Under the pieces are notes generated by a model. That model saw nothing but the letters and a program-made list of their open reading frames with translations, searched no databases and was not told the DNA's origin. A DNA stretch of 64,000 bases from Apirhabdus apintestini (GTDB lineage Bacteria; Pseudomonadota; Gammaproteobacteria; Enterobacterales; Enterobacteriaceae), in the NCBI GenBank assembly GCA_033977085.1, contig CP138906.1, forward strand, positions 434,001 to 498,000, in the 5' to 3' direction. The position numbers and the translations under genes were made by a program. Of the stretch, positions 29,487 to 40,357 are shown in pieces (position 1 is the stretch's first letter; every line of letters starts with the position of its first letter).

Positions 29487-31465
29487 ATGGCCGGGCGAAA
29501 CTTACGCGCATCAATCATTATCGACCTGATGGGCAACATCGCCCAGCGTTCCCGTCAGTTCTCCGGCAACATCGGCTCAATGGCACGCAGCAGCCGGTTA
29601 GCCATGCGCAGTATGCGCACCGGTGTTGTCGAACTCTCCAACTCCATAGACCGTCTCGGCGCTAAAGCCACCGGCGCATTCAGGGGCATCGCAACGGGTG
29701 CGCTGGGCCTTGCTGGTGCCGGTTACACAGCGAAAAAGTTCTTTATCGATATCGCGGCGACCCGTGAAAACCAGCGTATTGCGCTGAACTCGCTGTATAA
29801 AGGCGATAAGGCCCACGCCCAGCAAATGATGGCCTGGGCTATCCAGAACGCGAAGGACAGCACCTGGGGTTTAACGGGTGTGATGCAGGAATTCACGTCA
29901 TCCAAAGCGTTCGGCATGACGGATAAAGGCACTCAGGACTTTATCACCATGCTGGAGGACCAGGGCGCGCTCAAAGGGTGGGATTTGAGCGCCGCCCAGG
30001 CGCCTCGTTGCAACTCAAGCAAATGTTTGCCCGTCAGAAAATCACTGCCGCTGATGCCAGTCTACTGACCGGGTACGGAATTAACGTCTACAAGGTATTG
30101 GCTGACCGATGGGGCAAGGATGTCAAACAGGTCATGAAAGAAGGCGAGAAAGGAAAGCTCGGCATCAAGTCCATCATGGATCTGTTCAGCGCATTATCCG
30201 AAGAAGCCAAAGGCGCTCAGGCTAACGCCATGAACTCCTGGACGGGGCTGACCGCCCAGATGGGCGACCTGTGGGAGGGATTCGCCGATAAGCTGATGAA
30301 CAAGGGGCCGTTTGAGCGCCTGAAAAATCAGTTACGTAGCGTGCTGGCCTGGTATGACCGTATCAGCAAACCAGACGTCCATGGAATCAGCGAACTCGAC
30401 CGCATCACCGACCGCCTGGCCGCCCGCTTTAACGCAACGTTTGACGCAATCCAGAGTGGCGCCCGCAAGGCCTGGAACGCCCTGCGCGTCGGGCGGCAGG
30501 CGCTGTCCTGGGTGGACGATAATATCGTCAGCCTCAAAAAGCTGGCAGCAGTCATTGGTGGCATCTGGCTGACTAATAAGATGCTGCGCGCCGGTGCCAG
30601 TCTGGCCCGCCCGGCCTGGCAACTGGCCCGCTGGCCCATCCGGACGCCGTACCGTGCCTACAAGTGGATGAAAAATCGCCGCAATGGCGGCGGCGCGCCG
30701 GGCCTGCCCGGTGTCATTCCCAACCCTCAACTGGTACAGCAGGTTTTTGTCACCAACTGGCCTGTTGGTGGTATGGGCGGCGGTGATGTCTATACCGGCG
30801 AAGGAAAACGTAAGCGCGGCCCCGGACGAAATAAACCCCGTCGCGTGCCGGTGTCGCCGTCACTCCCTGCCGCTGTACCGAAGAAAGCAAACATTGTTTC
30901 CCGTTTGTTCAGTGGCGCAGGGAATGCGCAGTCCGGTGCGGGTAAGGCTGTGGGCGGCTGGCTTGGCTCTGCGGGTAAGTGGCTGGGCGGTACGGCTGTA
31001 GGCAAGATTGCATCAAAAGGCGGTCAGGCGCTGGGCTGGCTCGGCAAGGCGGGCGGTGGTCTGGCTCGCCGTCTTGGTGGCCCCGCACTTAGTGCTGTCA
31101 TGCTGGCTCCCACATTACTTGATGAGAATACCAGCCTCCATGATAAAGGCGGTGCAGTGGGCAGCACGGCGGGTGCCTGGGTGGGCGGTGCGATTGGCTC
31201 TCTGGCCGGGCCGCTGGGAACGGTCGCCGGCGCCACGCTGGGCGGCGTCGTGGGTGACTATCTCGGTGGTTTTGTGGCTGACATGTACAGCAAGTGGGAC
31301 AGCAAAGACCAGACACCGCCACCACCGCAGGAGCAGAAAGTCGAGGCCAATGCCCGGCTTCAGGTCGAGCTGGCTGATGGTCTGCGCCTGACCAGTACGA
31401 CCGTTAACGAGTCCGGCATGGGGATGGATATCTACACCGGTTCTAATTTCATTCCGGGGTTTTAA
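29487..31465 (+). CDS. Tail tape measure protein
   Basis: Sets tail length and fills the tube. ATG 29487, MAGRNLRASIIIDLMGNIAQ. Helical N-terminal half; hydrophobic Gly/Ala segments (GAFRGIATGALGLAGAGY and WVGGAIGSLAGPLGTVAGAT) that may reach the host membrane. Frameshift near 29998 (joins LSAAQ to GASLQLKQMFARQK). About 658 aa, which fits a tail of about Mu size. Confidence 0.9.
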
Positions 31466-31468
31466 CGT

Positions 31469-32902
31469 ATGTTTGAAAGCACTGTAGCCGCAATTAACAG
31501 CGCCCGTGATTCCCTCGGTCTGCGAGGTGCGGTCACGGGCACCGGTAGCCTGCGCGGGGTGTCGTTCCTGGTCTACCGTGAGCAGAAGCAAAGCGGCGGA
31601 CGTCGTATCGTCAAACGCGAGTACCCGCTGCGCGATACCGGTGGTGCCAACGATCTGGGCCGTAAACTGCGCGAGCGGACATTTACCGCCGTTGTGCTCG
31701 GCAGCAGCGCCAGCACGCAGCGCGACGCCCTGATTGATGCGCTGGAGGCCGCAGGGAGCGCCGAACTGGTGCACCCGGAATTTGGCACCCGGCAGGTGAT
31801 GGTGGACTCGTTCGAATGTCGCAGCAGCGCTGACGAGCTGAACATTTATGAGTTTACGATCACCGTATACCCTGCGGCCACAGACAACGCGCCGCAGGCC
31901 ACGCAGAATACGGCAAACGCCGTCGCCAGGCAGAAGGACAGCCTCTTTGGCAGTCTGGGCGACACATTAACCGGTGCATGGCAAACCGTGCAGGAAGGCA
32001 CGGCAGGCGCAACCGCTGTACTGAACGCCATCACCGGCGTTTTTGATGATGTTTATGATGCCGTGGAGAATATCGGCGTGCTCGATGACGTTAATCAGCT
32101 GCTGGGTGCTGTAGCTGCGGTCAAAGGCTCCGCTGAGGGGATGCTGAACGCCCCCGCGCTGCTGGCGGCAAACGTCCTCGGCGCGCTCGATGGCCTGTCC
32201 GGCATCTGCGATGCTTCAAACGCGTTCCGGGCTTACGAGCGCCTGGGCGTACATCTCAACAAACGCCGGGCTTCCGTTGATGTTACCCATATCCCTGACG
32301 CGGCAGTCAGCAACGTTGCCGTGCTGTTCCACGTTGCCAGCACCGGCGCGCTGGCCGGACAGGCGGCAGCGGCCTCGGGCGTACTGACGCAGGCCATCGA
32401 TGCCGACAGCGTGGACGTTACCCCTCATGCGCCGCAACTGACCGCCGACGCCACTACGGCAAGCTCAGTCGCCTCTGCTGCCAGTGTGTCAGACGTAATA
32501 ATCCCAGCGACCAGCTCAACGGCGGTAACCTCAGAGAGTACCGGCAGCGTGATTGAAAGCGACTGGCCGCAGTTCGAGAGCCGCACCGACATTGAACGGG
32601 TCGCCGTGGATATCGGTAACGCCCTCGATGCGGCGGCACTGACGGCAGCCGATTCAGGTTATGCGACAGACAGCGCCGCAATTACCCGCCTGCGCCTGCT
32701 GACGGTGCAGGATTTGCGTCATCGCGGATTGCGCCTGTCGGGGGTGAGTACCGTCCGGCTGGCCCGTACTGAACCCGCGCTGGTGACGTTGTACAGGCAG
32801 ACCGGCAGCGCGCAGCAGTGGCAGCGGCTGGCGCGGCGTAACAGCGTGGACAACCCGCTGTTTGTGCCGGGTGGTGTGGATATCGAGGTGATTGATGAAT
32901 GA
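31469..32902 (+). CDS. N: Mu N-like protein (DNA circularisation / tail)
   Basis: 477 aa, intact. RGVSFLVYREQKQSGGRRIV and ERTFTAVVLGSSASTQRDAL, FGTRQVMVDSFECRSSADEL mark the DNA-circularisation N-terminal family. It ends with a LysM-like TLYRQTGSAQQWQRLARRNS. In Mu N is needed for tail and for the circular form of infecting DNA. Eight-base overlap with P. Confidence 0.9.
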   Translation: MFESTVAAINSARDSLGLRGAVTGTGSLRGVSFLVYREQKQSGGRRIVKREYPLRDTGGANDLGRKLRERTFTAVVLGSSASTQRDALIDALEAAGSAELVHPEFGTRQVMVDSFECRSSADELNIYEFTITVYPAATDNAPQATQNTANAVARQKDSLFGSLGDTLTGAWQTVQEGTAGATAVLNAITGVFDDVYDAVENIGVLDDVNQLLGAVAAVKGSAEGMLNAPALLAANVLGALDGLSGICDASNAFRAYERLGVHLNKRRASVDVTHIPDAAVSNVAVLFHVASTGALAGQAAAASGVLTQAIDADSVDVTPHAPQLTADATTASSVASAASVSDVIIPATSSTAVTSESTGSVIESDWPQFESRTDIERVAVDIGNALDAAALTAADSGYATDSAAITRLRLLTVQDLRHRGLRLSGVSTVRLARTEPALVTLYRQTGSAQQWQRLARRNSVDNPLFVPGGVDIEVIDE

Positions 32903-34025
32903 CGTTGCGTTGCGTGTGGACGGCAAAATTTTTACCGGGTGGACGTCGATTACGATCAACCGCTCGATTGAGTCCCTGAGCGGCTATTTCGACCTGGGCG
33001 TTAACGTTCAGGTCGAAACGGATTTGTCTTCTCTGGCGCCGGGTAAGTCGTTCACACTGACGATTGACGATCGCGTTGTGATTACCGGGTATACCGATGG
33101 CCGCCGTCGCCAGATGCAGGCGGACAGCATGAAAATCACGATCACCGGTCGCGACAAAACCGCTGACCTGGTGGACTGCGCCGCCATCTACAAGGGTGGT
33201 CAGTGGAAGAACCGGACGTTACAGCAGATAGCCAGCGACCTGACCGCGCCCTACGGCGTTGCCGTGCGCTGGGAACTGACGGACAGCGAATCGGCGGCTC
33301 CGTTTCCGTCATTCACCCTGGACTATTCAGAGACAGTTTACGAGGCGCTGGGCCGCGCTGCCCGCGCCCGTGGCGTACTGATGACAACCAACGCCGCAGG
33401 CGATCTGGTTTTCACTCACGCCGACGCGGCGTACAGCGACAGCCTGGTGCTGGGCGATAACCTGCTGGAGCTGGATTATAACGAAGATTTTCGTGACCGG
33501 TTCAGCGAGTACCGCGTGGTCGGTCACGGGCGCGCCAGCGGCAAAACCGGCGATACGCAGACAGCCGCCGCCATCGCCAGCCAGAAATGCAGCACCACTG
33601 ACCCGGAAGTCACCCGCTACCGTCCGACAATTATTCTGGCTGACAGCAAAACCACCGGGCAGACGGCCACCGCCCGCGCCGTTCGTGAGCAGCGCCGCCG
33701 CCTGGCAAAGTCGGTTAAGTTTGAGGCAAAGCTGGACGGCTGGCAGCGCCGGGACGGCAGCATCTGGTTGCCGAACGTGCTTGTCGATATCGACGCGTCG
33801 AAATTCGGTATTACAACCGGGCCGCTGCTGGTCAGCAAAGCCGTGCTGTCGCTCGACGATCGGGACGGCCTGACAACCACGCTCACCCCGGGACCGCGCG
33901 ATGCGTACCTGGTGCCGGTTGAGCCGGACAGCAAAGGCCGTAAGAACAAAAAAGCGGAGTCCAGCGGCGGCGTTGATGCTCTGGTCGAAGAATATTATCG
34001 CAAGCACCCGGAGAAACGCCCATGA
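32895..34025 (+). CDS. P: Baseplate hub protein (Mu P-like, T4 gp27 type)
   Basis: 376 aa, intact. MNDVALRVDGKIFTGWTSIT, DRVVITGYTDGRRRQMQADS and ITGRDKTADLVDCAAIYKGG are the hub signatures. ATG 32895 is inside N; a TTG at 32892 is rejected. In Mu the PP late promoter lies just upstream; I do not see the late element here. Confidence 0.9.
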   Translation: MNDVALRVDGKIFTGWTSITINRSIESLSGYFDLGVNVQVETDLSSLAPGKSFTLTIDDRVVITGYTDGRRRQMQADSMKITITGRDKTADLVDCAAIYKGGQWKNRTLQQIASDLTAPYGVAVRWELTDSESAAPFPSFTLDYSETVYEALGRAARARGVLMTTNAAGDLVFTHADAAYSDSLVLGDNLLELDYNEDFRDRFSEYRVVGHGRASGKTGDTQTAAAIASQKCSTTDPEVTRYRPTIILADSKTTGQTATARAVREQRRRLAKSVKFEAKLDGWQRRDGSIWLPNVLVDIDASKFGITTGPLLVSKAVLSLDDRDGLTTTLTPGPRDAYLVPVEPDSKGRKNKKAESSGGVDALVEEYYRKHPEKRP

Positions 34026-34606
34026 ATGATATGACCCTGAGCCGTATGCTGGCCCCGGTTATGCGCCGTGTACGCCTGATGCTGGGGCGCGCCGTGGTGA
34101 ACATGGTGAATGATTCGCTGAAAGCGCAGAACGTGCAGGTGTCGATGCTCGATGACGAAACCCCGGACGATGTTGAGCGCCTCCAGAACTACGGGCTGAT
34201 TAGCGTCCCGCTCGCCGGGGCTGAGGCGATTATTGGCTGTGTCGGGGCTGACCGCGATCACGCCGTCGCCCTTGTGGTTGAAGACCGCCGCTATCGGCCT
34301 GTCGGGCTGGAGGCTGGTGATACTGGTCTTTATCACTACGAAGGGCACCGGCTGCGCCTGACAAAGGACGGGCGGCTGATTATTACCTGTAAAACCGTCG
34401 AGGTGTACGCCGATGAGAGCGTAACACTGGATACCCCGAAAACTGTCATTACCGGTGACGTTGAGATTCAGAAAGGGCTGACCGTCACGGGCCAGAGCCA
34501 GTTTCAGAGCAATATTACGGCGCCTGACGCGATTATTAACGGCAAATCGACCGACAAACATATCCACAAGGGCGATAGTGGCGGCAATACGGGGCCGATG
34601 CAATGA
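34022..34606 (+). CDS. Baseplate central spike (Mu gp45-like)
   Basis: 194 aa. N-terminal OB-like part (LQNYGLISVPLAGAEAI), C-terminal beta-helix (TVEVYADESVTLDTPKTVIT) and the apex motif STDKHIHKGDSGGNTGPM with HxH, which binds iron in Mu and P2 spikes. Pierces the outer membrane. Intact; four-base overlaps on both sides. Confidence 0.92.
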   Translation: MNDMTLSRMLAPVMRRVRLMLGRAVVNMVNDSLKAQNVQVSMLDDETPDDVERLQNYGLISVPLAGAEAIIGCVGADRDHAVALVVEDRRYRPVGLEAGDTGLYHYEGHRLRLTKDGRLIITCKTVEVYADESVTLDTPKTVITGDVEIQKGLTVTGQSQFQSNITAPDAIINGKSTDKHIHKGDSGGNTGPMQ

Positions 34607-35052
34607 CGACAGATATTGCAATCGTCTGGGACAACGGGCTCGGGGATATCGCGCTGGACGGTATCGATATGCTTACAGACAACACGCTAACGACGGCAGT
34701 GATTATTTCGCTGTTCACTGACCGCCGGGCACAGGACTCCGACGAACTGCCCGGTGCTGATGGCGACCGTCGCGGGTGGTGGGGCGACAGCTATCGCGAC
34801 AGGCCCATTGGCTCCCGGCTGTGGTTGCTCTCGCGTGAAAAGACGCTCCAGTCCGTTCTGGACAGAGCGGCGGCGTATGTCCTGGAGGCGTTACAGTGGC
34901 TGAAAACCGCCGGGCGCGTGACGAAAATCGCGGTATACGCGAGCCGCGTCCAGCAGAACGGGCAGGAAATGCTGCTGCTTGAAATTGAACTGTCGTTACC
35001 GGACGGCACCACCCAACCATTCACTTTTAAAGCCAGTTTTAGCGGGGTTTAA
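34603..35052 (+). CDS. Baseplate wedge protein (Mu gp46-like, T4 gp25 type)
   Basis: 149 aa, intact. DRRGWWGDSYRDRPIGSRLW and LQSVLDRAAAYVLEALQWL are characteristic of GP46. Directly followed by gp47 without spacing. Confidence 0.92.
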   Translation: MTTDIAIVWDNGLGDIALDGIDMLTDNTLTTAVIISLFTDRRAQDSDELPGADGDRRGWWGDSYRDRPIGSRLWLLSREKTLQSVLDRAAAYVLEALQWLKTAGRVTKIAVYASRVQQNGQEMLLLEIELSLPDGTTQPFTFKASFSGV

Positions 35053-36138
35053 ATGCCGTATAAAGCGCCGGGCCTCACTGACCTGATCGCCCGTACAGAA
35101 CAGAACGTTCAGCAGCGCCTGCCGGGCACCTGGCCGCAGGCCAACGAAACCACCCTCGGGGCGCTGGCCTACGCTAATGCCGGGCTGGCGGCGGGCGTTC
35201 ATGAGCATGTGTCGTGGGTAAGTCGCCAGATTATCGCCAGCGATGCCGACGAGGCCGAACTGCTGAAACACTGCCAGCACTGGGGCGTGCGCCGTAAGCA
35301 GGCGACCGCCGCCAGTGGCACAGTCACAATGACGGTGACGGATGCCGTTACCATCCCCTCTAATACGCGCTGGCAGCGCGCTGACGGCGAGTTGTATATC
35401 AACACCGAAGCGGCAAGCGCAGGTGCTGCCGGAACGCTGGATGTCGTTCTCACGGCGATTAATGCCGGGGCCGGTGGCAACGTTGCTGCCGGTACGGCGC
35501 TGACGCTGGTCACACCGTTGGAATATGTTATCGCGCAGGGTATCACCACTGCGGGGATTGTCGGTGGTGCGGATATTGAAAGCGTCGGCGAGCTGCTGGC
35601 CCGGCTGGAATTTCGTGTCCAGTATCCGCCGTTTGGTGGCAACAAATACGATTATGTGCGCTGGGCGCGTGAATGTACCGGCGTGACCCGCGCCTGGTGT
35701 CTGCCAACCTGGAAAGGCGGCGGCACGGTGGGCGTCACGTTCGTTATGGATAATAACGACAACATATTTCCCGAAGAGGCGGATATTACCCGCGTTGCGG
35801 AATATATCTATTCACACAAAGACCCGGTAACAGGGTTAATTGTTGGCGCGCCGGACGGAATTATTATTACGGTATTTGCAGCCACACCTAAACCGGTGGA
35901 TATGGAAATATTAATTTCCCCGAATACCGAAGCCATGCAAAGCGCCGTAAAAAGCGCGCTGGTATCGCTGTTTTATAACGAATCTGAACCAGGCGGCTCT
36001 CTCGCGCAGTCCCATATTATTCGGGCTATCGCTAAAGTTTCGGGCCTGACCGACTTTAAGCTGCGCTCACCCGCTGATGATGTGCTGTATTCCGAGTCAA
36101 CTGAACTGCTGACCGTGGGCGAAATCACATGGTTGTAG
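35053..36138 (+). CDS. Baseplate J-like protein (Mu gp47-like)
   Basis: 361 aa, intact. GLTDLIARTEQNVQQRLPG, then FRVQYPPFGGNKYDYVRWAR and GVTFVMDNNDN, and the C-terminal SHIIRAIAKVSGLTDFKL. Builds the wedge with gp46 and gp48. Ten-base overlap with the next gene. Confidence 0.93.
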   Translation: MPYKAPGLTDLIARTEQNVQQRLPGTWPQANETTLGALAYANAGLAAGVHEHVSWVSRQIIASDADEAELLKHCQHWGVRRKQATAASGTVTMTVTDAVTIPSNTRWQRADGELYINTEAASAGAAGTLDVVLTAINAGAGGNVAAGTALTLVTPLEYVIAQGITTAGIVGGADIESVGELLARLEFRVQYPPFGGNKYDYVRWARECTGVTRAWCLPTWKGGGTVGVTFVMDNNDNIFPEEADITRVAEYIYSHKDPVTGLIVGAPDGIIITVFAATPKPVDMEILISPNTEAMQSAVKSALVSLFYNESEPGGSLAQSHIIRAIAKVSGLTDFKLRSPADDVLYSESTELLTVGEITWL

Positions 36139-36713
36139 ATAACGATATGCAGATTGATGAACGCGATCGGGCTGAATATCTGACGCCGTATCAGACTGCG
36201 TTTCTGCAACTGCTACCGGTGGGCCGCTCCTGGAATAAGGCACCATCCGGCAGGCTGGCGGCGCTGGCCGGGGCGCTGTCTGATTCGCTGAAAACCGCCG
36301 ACAGCGTGGCAACTCAGATGCTGACGGAAAGGTTTCCGATAACGTCAACGCTGCTGCTGGAAGACTGGGAGCGGTTTCTGGGGCTACCGGACTGTACCAG
36401 CGAAACCGGCACGATTAACACCCGCCAGCTTGCGGCGGATAACAAGCTAAAAATGGTGGGTAGCCTGTGCCGTCCGTTCTATGAGGATCTGGCCGCGCAG
36501 TATGGCTATGACGTTGATTTAACGGACTCTGACGAGGGGCAGTATACCACCAACGTCAACGTTAAAAACGGCGTCAGTTACCGCAATGCTACGGTACTTG
36601 ATAACTGCTTAACGCCGCTGCGGGTTTATGACTCCGGCGCGCTGGAATGTCTGCTGGAAAAATATAAACCGGCACACCAGATTTATAAATTTATTTATCC
36701 CGACGAGGAATAA
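36129..36713 (+). CDS. Mu gp48-like tail protein (DUF2313, tail protein I type)
   Basis: 194 aa, intact. YQTAFLQLLPVGRSWNKAP, LLLEDWERFLGLPDC and the end YKPAHQIYKFIYPDEE. Connects baseplate and fibre. Start 36129 overlaps gp47; ATG 36147 is an alternative. Confidence 0.88.
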   Translation: MVVDNDMQIDERDRAEYLTPYQTAFLQLLPVGRSWNKAPSGRLAALAGALSDSLKTADSVATQMLTERFPITSTLLLEDWERFLGLPDCTSETGTINTRQLAADNKLKMVGSLCRPFYEDLAAQYGYDVDLTDSDEGQYTTNVNVKNGVSYRNATVLDNCLTPLRVYDSGALECLLEKYKPAHQIYKFIYPDEE

Positions 36714-36715
36714 TT

Positions 36716-37910
36716 ATGTTTCACCTGGACAATAACAGCGGCGTTTCGTCAATGCCTGCCGTTGGTGCGATGCAGGATAACTCCACGCGCTGGTTTACTG
36801 AGGGTGCCGGTAATCAGTCCCCAAGCTGGCCGGGGCAGGACTGGTTTAATATCGTTCAGGCCGAACTGCTGAACGTTCTGACTGAAGGTGGTGTCTCGCC
36901 GGTCAAAACACAGCTTAATCAGTTAGCCGCAGCGATTAAGTCCATCGTCAATAAAAATGCATTGATGCGCGATAACCTGCTGAGTGAGATTAAAGATAAA
37001 GGCGCATTGGCACAGAAAACTGCTCTGGATAACCTTAATGGTGTTCCGAAAACCACGACCATCAATGGTCATTCGCTGACGGGGAATGTTAATGTCACGG
37101 CACAGGATATTTTTAACTTACAAACTGTTGCTATTCCTGCTAATGCAGATTTAAACAATTACACGACGCCAGGGCTGTATTACCAAAACGCCAATGCTAA
37201 TGCCAAAAATGGTGAGAACTATCCGGCGGGCAATGCTGGTTCATTAATTGTGCTGCGTGATGCGGGCTGTATGCAAATTTATACAGAGTACGCGGGAGCA
37301 AATAATAAAAAACCAATGCAGTTTATGCGTGGGCAATATGGCGGCGAATGGTCTGCCTGGTCCCGGTTTTATGATACAGCCAACAGACCAACACCTGCTG
37401 ATATTGGCGCACTGCCAACTACGGGGGACGCTGAATGGAAACCTAACCGTTAAAAATACTATTCAGGTTGGCGGTGTTGGCAATGGAGTGCTAAACATTG
37501 GTGATAATGACTCCGGTCTGCGTAGCTCTGCTGATGGTCAAGTTGACCTTTGGGCGAATAATGCCAAAGTCGGTTACTGGAAAAGCGGCACGTTTTCTTT
37601 CACTGGGCAGTTTGTTCCGTCGAACTACGGCAATTTTGATGCAAAGTATCAGGCTAAAGGTAGCTATACCCCGGCAGGGCAGGCGTACACTAAAGCTGAA
37701 TCTGATGGGCGCTATATCCAGAATATACGGCTGGGGGCTCAAGTTCTCTCCCCGTCCCTGGCTCTTAATTATGCGTTAGGTGGCGGTAATGTGGTTACGG
37801 GATTTAAAACAAATGGAACCTGGGATATGCAGGCAGGGGATGACCATGTTTATTATCGTCCTATTCAATATTTACATAATGGCACCTGGAAAACAGCGGC
37901 TAGTGCATAA
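36716..37910 (+). CDS. S: Tail fibre protein (Mu S-like)
   Basis: Host receptor-binding fibre. N-terminal baseplate-attachment part (SMPAVGAMQDNSTRWFTEGA, WPGQDWFNIVQAELLNVL) is Mu S-like. The middle has NGHSLTGNVNVTAQDI repeats common in fibres, and the distal part has QVGGVGNGVLNIGDNDSGLR and YYRPIQYLHNGTW. One shift near 37425 joins the two frames; about 398 aa. Base composition becomes more AT-rich towards the 3' end, as expected for an exchanged receptor domain. Confidence 0.85.
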
Positions 37911-37913
37911 GGA

Positions 37914-38438
37914 GTGACTGTGGAACTTAAAAATCTGACTATATACACCCCAGATAATCAAGATAATGAGCCAGATGGTGTAGAAATCGCGTATCTTCAT
38001 GATGAAAATGGACAGGACTGGTACGAGTCTCAGCCTGAGTTTTCTGGCGATACGATGAAAATAGTATATGACGATAGTGGTCTGATTCGTTCTGCCAGTA
38101 TGGATGTTTCCACACTATGGCCGGTTAATGCATCTGTTACTGAGGTTAAACCTGATAGCGTTCCTGATGGATTTGCTGCTAATGGAAAATGGCAGTATTC
38201 GGATGGCGAGATAACTGCAATTCCCGTCGATTATATCGCCCAGGCAGAGGCTGAGAAATCACGGTTGTTGGCTGTTGCTACTGCTGCAATAGCCCCTTTG
38301 CAGGACGCGGTTGACCTCGACATTGCTACCGATGACGAAACCGCGTTGCTGACGGCATGGAAAAAATACCGCGTACTGCTGAACCGTGTAGACTCCAGCA
38401 AAGCCCCGGATATTGAATGGCCCAAAGCGCCCGAATGA
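37914..38438 (+). CDS. U: Tail fibre assembly chaperone (Mu U / Tfa-like)
   Basis: 174 aa, intact. GTG 37914 with TAAGGAG just before it. GKWQYSDGEITAIPVDYIAQ followed by AEKSRLLAVATAAIAPLQDA is the Tfa C-terminal signature. Needed to trimerise the fibre tip. Followed directly by com and mom; there is no second, inverted fibre pair. Confidence 0.88.
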   Translation: MTVELKNLTIYTPDNQDNEPDGVEIAYLHDENGQDWYESQPEFSGDTMKIVYDDSGLIRSASMDVSTLWPVNASVTEVKPDSVPDGFAANGKWQYSDGEITAIPVDYIAQAEAEKSRLLAVATAAIAPLQDAVDLDIATDDETALLTAWKKYRVLLNRVDSSKAPDIEWPKAPE

Positions 38439-38450
38439 AACAATGTCACC

Positions 38451-38511
38451 GATCGATAATGCGTTAATCGATCGGTGTTGTCGATCAATTATGATGTAGT
38501 AAACCCCACCC
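38451..38511 (+). promoter_or_regulatory. com/mom promoter region: three GATC sites plus late element
   Basis: GATC occurs at 38451, 38470 and 38483, and the late element TGTAGTAAACCCCACCC at 38495-38511. In Mu, Dam methylation of three GATC sites upstream of com/mom prevents OxyR binding and permits transcription. The same arrangement is seen here; control by OxyR is inferred. Confidence 0.7.
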
Positions 38512-38562
38512 ACTAACAGGCGTAATAGAATGACCTCTATTAGGGTGTGTTGGTGGTCAAAA

Positions 38563-38739
38563 ATGCAAGAAGTCCGCTGTAAGAACTGCAATAAACTACT
38601 GTTTAAAGGTGTTTTTAATCGTGTTGAGGTCAAGTGCCCACGTTGTAAACGCCTCATATCAATCTCGAATGCCACAGAGCATCCCACGGAGTTAATTGGT
38701 GGGAAAAGAGAACAAATCACGCGTACTAACGAAGCCTGA
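38563..38739 (+). CDS. com: Com, zinc-finger translational activator of mom
   Basis: 58 aa, MQEVRCKNCNKLLFKG with CxxC pairs at C6/C9 and C25/C28 (CPRC) that bind zinc, and the end TEHPTELIGGKREQIT as in Mu Com. Binds mom mRNA and opens its start region. ATG 38563 gives the Mu-like N-terminus; an earlier ATG at 38530 would add 11 residues. Overlaps mom by 41 bases. Confidence 0.93.
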   Translation: MQEVRCKNCNKLLFKGVFNRVEVKCPRCKRLISISNATEHPTELIGGKREQITRTNEA

Positions 38740-39250
38740 GTCGGTCATGTATGACGGCCAGGTTGTCGGCTACGGCTCGCACGAACTGAGGGTTGAAACT
38801 ATCCCGTGTTGGCTGGCAAGGGCTATTGTTGTCGCAAAGCATTATTCCGGTCGTTTCGTTAATAATTCATACCTGCATCTGGGGGTATTCTCCGGGCGGG
38901 ATTTGGTTGGAGTGCTGCAATTCGGTTACGCCATGAACCCAAACAGCGGGCGCCGAGTGGTGTTGGGAACGGGCAATCGGGAATATATGGAGCTCAACCG
39001 GATGTGGTTGCATGACTGTATGCCACGCAATTCTGAATCACGGGCAATCAGTTACGCATTAAAGGCAATAAAACAGCTTCATCCGTCTGTCCAGTGGGTT
39101 CAGTCTTTCGCTGATGAACGTTGCGGGCGTGCTGGCGTCGTCTACCAGGCGTCAAATTTTGAATTCGTAGGAAGCCACTACACGAAGTTTTATGAACTGG
39201 ACGGCGAATGGTATCACGAGATAGCAATGAATGCTGTGAATCGCTCAGGT
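38699..39250 (+). pseudogene. mom: Mom DNA-modification protein, 3' end removed by IS100-like element
   Basis: Converts adenine to acetamidoadenine-type modified base and so protects phage DNA from restriction. GTG 38699 within com, as in Mu. Present: AKHYSGRFVNNSYLHLGVFS, ELNRMWLHDCMPRNSESRAI and WVQSFADERCGRAGVVYQAS. 184 codons remain; after NRSG the frame runs into the IS. Most of the GNAT-like core is intact, so partial function cannot be excluded. Confidence 0.88.
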
Positions 39251-39335
39251 TGTTACCAACGGTGCAAAACTGATCCACCCCAGCGGTTGAAAACTGATCC
39301 AGGGTTAATCTGCTCCTCTGAATACAGGGGAGCTT

Positions 39336-40354
<1,019 letters not shown>

Positions 40355-40357
<3 letters not shown>

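Noticed and set aside
31115..31774. 219-aa minus-strand frame across the tape measure and N genes
   Set aside because: Antisense shadow; both plus-strand genes are recognised.
33327..34007. 226-aa minus-strand frame inside P
   Set aside because: Shadow of an intact, recognised baseplate hub gene.
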